NCBI GenBank assembly: GCA_949358305.1
Contig: OX442317.1
Span: 8,188,186 to 8,252,185 of the forward strand
Origin: Strigamia acuminata
Lineage: Eukaryota > Arthropoda > Chilopoda > Geophilomorpha > Linotaeniidae
DNA length: 64,000 nucleotides
Reading direction: 5' to 3'
In this document: positions 58,811 through 64,000 of the stretch, piece by piece
Layout of the letters: every line of letters starts with the position of its first letter
Position numbering within the stretch: position 1 is the first letter of the stretch
Program-made: the position numbers and the translations under genes
The notes under the pieces: model-generated
What the model was told of the DNA's origin: nothing
The model's database searches: none
What the model saw: the letters and a program-made list of their open reading frames with translations, nothing else

Positions 58811-60449
58811 CAACTACATTTCAAAAGTTTAGAAAGTGAGTGAAAAAATCAATCACTTTGTGAATAACACCAAAAATATGACTTAAAAGTTAAGCAAAAC
58901 CAATTTATACCATCAGATTTGAATAAAACAATTATTTTTTATCTAAAATAACTTGTAGTTACATATATTTAGTTATATAGTTTAGTTACAAATCGAGATT
59001 TTCAAAACCTCACTTGTGTCAAAAGTTTAGAAAGTTGAAAAAATCATTTCATAAGTTTAGAAAGTGCAAAATAATTTCTTTATTTCGACTTGAAAATAGG
59101 AGATTTTTATTTTTTTGTTTAGTATTTTGTTGGATGATCTCTGCATCGTATGACCGCCTTCAATCTGCGGGGCAATGTAGACACTACAGTAGGGGGCAAA
59201 ACAATTGCAACATGTTGAATTTCATGGCTGTATCTCGAGAAAAAAAAGAGGAAAACCAATGAAATTTTAACTGAATATTTGTGCAACATTCTGCTTTGTT
59301 CACCTAAAATTTTATGACAATCTGTTCATTAGTTCTAAAGAAAAAAATTATTTTATGAAGTGACTGCTCTGAAAAAATAGTTTAGTGTTGGTTTGGGGAT
59401 GCGAAAGGTTGGAAATCTCCAATCCATCAAAGAAATAATGGATACTAATGTTTACAGAGACAATTTAGAAAGAAATCTTGAGGAATAAAAAAATATTGGG
59501 GTTGGTTGTAGCAACAGGATAACAACCAAAAACATACATCTAAATTTGCGTGAGAATATTTCACACCAAAAAAAAATCAGACATCTTCAATGGTCTTCTC
59601 AGTTATTTGAAACTAATCCAATTGAACAGTTATGAGATGATTTCTTGATTTGAACCAAAAAGTTTCTCTAGAGTTGAGAAAAAAATGTTCCATAGTTGAA
59701 ATTAGCTTTGCTTGATGTTTGGGTGTAAAGTATGTCTAAAACAGTGCTACTAAAATTGCTTGAAAGTATGGTTGAATGATTAAAAGCAATAGTACAAGCT
59801 AAAGGAGGGCCAACAAAGCATTAACAGAGATTGTTGTAAGGTTTCTCGATGGTTAACTGAGTTTGTTAACTTACTTTTGCCTCTTAAATTTTGATGTCAC
59901 TTCATAAAATAATTTTTTTCTCTAGAACTAATGGATAAATTGTCATGAAATTTTAGGTAAACAAAGCAGAATGTTGGACAAATATTCAGTTAAAATTTCA
60001 TTGGTTTTCCTCCTTTTTTTCTCGAGATACAGCCATGAGATTCAACATGTCGCAATTGTTTTGCCTCCTACTGTAGTGTCTACAATGCCTCGCAGATTGA
60101 AGGCGGTCATACGGTGCAGAGATCATCCAACAAAATACTAAACAAAAAAATAAAAAACTCCTATTTTCAAGTCGAAATAAAGAAATTATGTTGCACTTTC
60201 TAAACTTATGAAATGATTTTTTCAACTTTCTAAACTTTTGACACAAGTGAGGTTTTGAAAATCTCGATTTGTAACTAAATTATATAACTAAATATATGTA
60301 ACTATAAGTTATTTTAGATGGAAAATAATTGTTTTATTCAAATCTGATGGTATAAATTGGTTTTGCTTAACTTTTAAGTCATATTTTTGGTGTTATTCAC
60401 AAAGTGAGTGAATTTTTCACTCACTTTCTAAACTTTTGAAATGTAGTTG
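58811..60449 (+). mobile_element. Tc1-like DNA transposon with 554-bp terminal inverted repeats, dead
   Basis: Arms 58811-59364 and 59896-60449 are inverted copies, ending CAACTACATTTC outward and flanked by TA on both sides. The roughly 530-bp core encodes only the C-terminal part of a Tc1 transposase, with frameshifts and stops. Recognisable pieces are VGNLQSIKEIMDTNVYRDN, QDNNQKHTS (Tc1 QDNDPKHTS), a stop-containing version of the PIEHLWDE region, and AKGGPTK. The near-identical 82-aa open frames in the two arms are TIR sequence, not genes. Confidence 0.85.
59385..59825 (+). pseudogene. Tc1-like transposase remnant (catalytic half)
   Basis: Fragments in order: a WG motif, GNLQSIKEIMD, QDNNQKHTSKFA then a stop, NPIEQL then a stop, and AKGGPTKH. 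The second catalytic Asp region is kept but the frame is broken several times. The DNA-binding half is missing, its place being taken by inverted-repeat sequence. Confidence 0.8.
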
Positions 60450-60601
60450 TACAAGTAAATATTCGGACGTGAACCATCTGGTCTCTTCCTGGCTATTCTG
60501 ATCCAAAGGATCTCTTCACAATGTGTTTTATATAAAGTAAGGGCTTGTGATGCTTCTTCTGTGTTCTTTTTGGTAGGTCCTTCTGTTTGTTTCATTTGTC
60601 T

Positions 60602-61855
60602 ATTGTACAAAGTGAGCCTTAACAGTTAAATTTAGTTTCCACGGCCATTAATTAGGTTATGGCCAGGTTTAATGACCAGATATCAGCTAGGTTCTATTCA
60701 TGCAAGTAAAATTAATGTAACCTATCTGCAAATAACTTTTATTCAAAGCACCAGTCTAAATAATAACTTAGTATATAATTACCGGTACTTGTTGCGACTC
60801 CGGGTATTCGACCTGTAAATACTTACCTTTTACTGGTCGATCCGCAATTGAGCTGCCGTTTATAGGCCTTAAACTCGGCTGCCTGTTAAATGTGTCTAGG
60901 GGTAATTTTAATGGAATGAAAACTGCTGTTTGAATTGAATAAAATAACAAATAACTTTATTCGACGTTTTACAGATAATTAAGAGAAATATAATAATAAT
61001 TAGGACTAGTAATTTACGAGAAGAAGGAAGATAGAAATGAAATATAACGAGAGCGACAATGCTCTCGCTGAACAAAGGCTTTATTTTGGCGCGCGTACAC
61101 CAAAAATGGCGAGACGAACTTGCCGAGACAAATTTTGCCCCTCGTACGATGGTTAAGCTCGCAGGTGGTCTGTAGTTGTCCACGATGGTTCACGAACAAG
61201 CGTGGGTGCTGTGCCAGCAACCGGAACAAGTCAATGAGACTCACAATAACCGACAGTGAGCGGTTTTCTCGTGTAAGTGCGGGTAACCGACGATGGCGGT
61301 TACACGCAAAGCGCAAATGAGGCTGGTTCCACGATAATACAGTGGAAACAGCAAATATGAATCTCAACTCACCAAACTAACACTATCAATACTTGAAGTA
61401 ACGGGTTTTGAATCCTTTTCATAGCAGTGATGTTGTGTTCTTGTTGGTGATGTGGTCGAGAGTGAGTCAAGCCGCCAAAATTTGGGGCTTTTATGCACTC
61501 TCTGGTCCTGCGCACATGTAGAGTGATGATTTTGGTGCAATACAGGATGTATTACATCATCATCATCACTCTGATGTAATGTTTTGGCCCAAAAGAGGGG
61601 AAAGTGTGCCTGAGGGATTTCCGCTCTCAAGTCACACTTTTGGCGTGTGCCATATTAAACAATTAAATAACTAATTATTTAAGTGGGGACGATGATTTTA
61701 GGCGGTATAAAATCAGGGTCACCACATACTTTATGGAACAATTGTTTCAGTTGAATTATTTTTCTACCCAACATCGTTGATGAATTCAAGACTCAATGAC
61801 AGCTTTTGTGCTACTCTTATTGTTTTCCATATGAGGTTTTAACGGTGAGGTTTAT
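60602..61855 (+). pseudogene. P4H copy K, promoter and partial exon 1, split by a solo LTR
   Basis: A class II promoter block runs from about 60652 to TATATAAT at 60772-60779 and is interrupted by a solo LTR. It resumes at 61731 with TCAGT at 61747-61751 and ATG 61796. The start reads [12 protein letters not shown], then TGA where others have Arg, then GFNGEVY, and similarity ends near 61855. Removing the LTR and one TSD restores the 36-nt TATA-initiator spacing exactly. Confidence 0.85.
60790..61726. mobile_element. 937-bp solo LTR
   Basis: Starts TGTTGCGACTCC, ends GGTCACCACA (TG...CA), and is flanked by the 4-bp duplication TACT (60786-60789 and 61727-61730). There are no internal coding sequences. 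A 4-bp duplication fits Gypsy or BEL better than copia. Orientation was assumed, not proven. Confidence 0.8.
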
Positions 61856-61936
61856 GGCTAGGTTTATGGCTAGGTTTAATGGCTCTATACAAGAGATCAT
61901 AAATATTGAAATCTATTATATCTGCAAATAACTTGT
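61856..61936 (+). pseudogene. Further P4H class II promoter fragment
   Basis: GGTTTATGGCTAGGTTTAATGG through CTGCAAATAACTT matches the start of the class II promoter block again, immediately after relic K. It is cut by the Copia-4 LTR end. It shows that at least one more array unit began here. Confidence 0.65.
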
Positions 61937-62195
61937 TGTTATGCGAGAACAAATAGAGTGTACGACAATGCTTAAGACAACTGAATGGATTGTTTTATTT
62001 GAGAATGGTTTGGGTCTTTACATACCTTAATAATGTTACATTCTGTAAACGTGATGGGTCACTCGACCAATGAGTGACGAGTGGGCCAATACTGTTAAAA
62101 GTGTATTGACAAATCCAACACACCCCCTCAAGACACATTTTTACGAGTAAATTTGAACTAATCCCAATTTTGAAACAAATTTTTCGTGTTTGGGT
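61937..62195 (-). mobile_element. Copia-4 LTR and 3' end, inverted
   Basis: Read on the minus strand, a purine tract (TTGAGGGGGTG) is followed by an LTR starting TGTTGGATTTG at 62120. It contains AATAAA and ends CATAACA at 61937 (184 bp). Upstream of it on the same strand is a short stretch that could be the C-terminal coding end of a copia Pol. It points away from the gag-pol frame that follows. Confidence 0.65.
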
Positions 62196-64000
62196 GCGAA
62201 AGGTGACCATTGGTCAACAACTCACTGATATGGATTATAAAGCCGATGACAAAATGATGGCAGCGATGTTATTAGCCACACTTCCAGACGATTTCAAGCC
62301 AATGATAATGGCAATTGAAAATTGCGGTTCGGTTGTTACGGCAGAATATGTGAAAGTGCGATTGTTGCAAAAAGCGCAAAAACGTGAAAAGGACGTCACA
62401 AGTGCAGCTCTCAGTTCTAGCGTTGGAAACGAACGTTTTAAGCGCCGAGAAGGAAACGATAACTCTTATCAAATCAAGTGCCATAGATGTCACAAACTTG
62501 GGCACAAACGAGCGGACTGTCGTGTAAAAATATCGAAAAATGCGGAGAAAAATGCGGAAAAAATTGCGGAAAAACCTGCCAACAAATCGTACATCGCAAC
62601 AGTCGTCTCAGCATCGGCAATGGTAACGAGATCGTCGCGTACAGACTGGATCATGGATTCTGGAGCGTCACGGCACATGTCGTCGCAACGTGAGCAGCTT
62701 GGAAATTTAAAAAACGCGCCTAAAATTGTGGTTAACACTGCAAACGGTGCAATACTCTACGGGGAACACACAGGGACTGTTAAATTGACTGTATTGTTAA
62801 ATGGAAAACCAGAAATGGTGGAATTCCGAGAAGTGTATTTTGTGCCTGGAGTGGAAGAAAATTTATTGTCAGTTCGACAACTTGAAAAAAATGGCGCGGA
62901 CATTCGATTTCGTAGAGGACGATGCGAGATAAGAAAGAATGGTGATTTAATGCTGGCCACCCCGTGTGACCATGACGAGTTGTATCGATTGGACATTGTT
63001 GCGGCGGGTAAGAGCGAACGAGCCTTGAAATGTGCAACCTTTCCTCGCGACGTGGACAATGAAATTTGGCACTGACGACTCGGACACCTGAGCGACGGTG
63101 GTATGAAAACTTTGCGCAACTTGGTCAACGGTTTTAATGTCTCAAATAAAGAACCGGACTCGATCAAAATTTGTGAGATCTGTCTGAAAGGTAAACAATA
63201 TCGAATGCCTTTTCCGAAAAATAAAACGACTCGATCGGATGAAAAATTGGACCTTGTGCACTCTGACGTGTGCGGACCAATGACGAATGCAACAATGGGC
63301 GGTGCAAGATATTTCTTAACGTTTATTGACGATCACTCGAGAAAGACATTTGTTTATTTGTTGAAACACAAAAATGAAGTTTTTGGAAAATTTAAAGAAT
63401 TTAAGGTGCTCGTGGAAAAACAAACAGGGCAAACCATCAAGCGTTTTCGAACCGATAATGGCACGGAATACGTCGGAAACGAATTCAAAGATTACATGGC
63501 ACAAAATGGAATTGTGCACGAACTGACGGTGCCATACACGCCGGAACAAAATGGCGTCTCGGAAAGGACGAACAGGACACTAGTGGAAAAGGCAAGATCA
63601 ATGCTGCGGGACGCGTCGCTAGGCAAAGAATACTATGGAGAAGCCATCGTAACAGCAACGTATTTAAAGAATCGGTCGCCAACAGCAGCAGTTTGAGACA
63701 TGACTCCAGAGGAAGCTTGGAGTGGTGAAATACCCAACATTGGTTTTTTGCGCACCTTCGGATGTGTTGCGCACTCTCACATTCCAAAAGAAAAACGCCG
63801 GAAATGGGGCGAGAAAAGTGAAAAACTGACTTTAATGGGATATTGCGAGACAACAAAGGGGTACCGCCTGATTAACACCACCACTCAGAAAATAACGATA
63901 TCGCGTGACGTTGTGTTTGATGAAAGCACAAGCACCGGAAATAATACGAACTCTGACCAAATAAATGACTCTTTCTATGTTTTTCCAGAAACGATTAGTC
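62196..64000 (+). pseudogene. Copia-4 gag-pol, 5' truncated, two stops, runs off window
   Basis: One plus-strand frame enters mid-gag (MAAMLLATLPDDFKPM). It continues with a zinc knuckle (CHRCHKLGHKRADC), protease DSGASRHMSS, a TGA stop at 63073-63075 inside the GAG-pre-integrase motif (IWH-stop-RLGHLS), and integrase (SDVCGPM, RTDNGTEYV, NGVSERTNR). A second TGA lies at 63694-63696. The integrase C-terminal region (FLRTFGCVAHSHIPKEKR) continues to the window edge. Two stops and the lost 5' end make it non-functional. The lineage resembles Copia-1 (DSGAS protease) more than Copia-2/3. Confidence 0.9.

Noticed and set aside
59014-60246. Two similar 82-aa frames on opposite strands
   Set aside because: They are the two arms of the Tc1-like inverted repeat and contain no domain.

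Overview
The window is eukaryotic, metazoan and most likely arthropod. Genes are split by short GT-AG introns, core promoters combine a TATA box with an arthropod-type TCAGT initiator, and there is a PEA3-type ETS factor, a large family of collagen prolyl 4-hydroxylase alpha (P4H-alpha) genes, Ty1/copia retrotransposons and a Tc1 element. I cannot name the species. The sequence is AT-rich with many homopolymer runs. I found no rRNA, tRNA or CRISPR.

Layout. About 1-4,000 is repeat-rich upstream sequence with a 43-bp minisatellite. About 4,015-11,275 holds the 3' exons of a plus-strand PEA3/ETV (Ets96B-like) transcription factor; its 5' end is not securely located. From 13,141 to the end the window is one tandem array of plus-strand P4H-alpha genes, each with the same 12-exon structure including a 25-nt micro-exon. 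Seven copies (A 13.1k, B 18.3k, C 21.0k, D 27.4k, E 30.3k, I 53.3k, J 56.2k) read as intact 509-528 aa proteins. Two copies (F 33.6k, H 44.1k) are split inside an exon by Ty1/copia insertions. Copies G (43.2k), K (60.7-61.9k) and a further promoter fragment near 61.9k are 5' relics, and a last-exon relic lies at 17.7k.

Mobile elements. Copia-1 (23.7-27.2k) is decayed and lacks gag. Copia-2 (34.9-41.7k) is complete, with an open 1,635-aa polyprotein, near-identical 553-bp LTRs, a tRNA-iMet primer site and a 5-bp target duplication. Copia-3 (45.9-51.6k) has an internal inversion with 321-bp inverted arms and has lost the end of RT and RNase H. Copia-4 (61.9k to the end) is an inverted LTR end joined to a gag-pol frame with two stops. 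A dead Tc1-type element with 554-bp terminal inverted repeats lies at 58.8-60.4k, and a 937-bp solo LTR sits between the TATA box and initiator of relic copy K.

How it fits together. P4H-alpha enzymes are ER-luminal Fe(II)/2-oxoglutarate dioxygenases that normally pair with protein disulfide isomerase. The array looks like a lineage-specific expansion with at least two promoter/signal-peptide classes and mosaic copies, and it is being broken up by insertions. All annotation comes from reading the sequence; splice sites were chosen by GT-AG, phase agreement and the exon lengths shared among copies.
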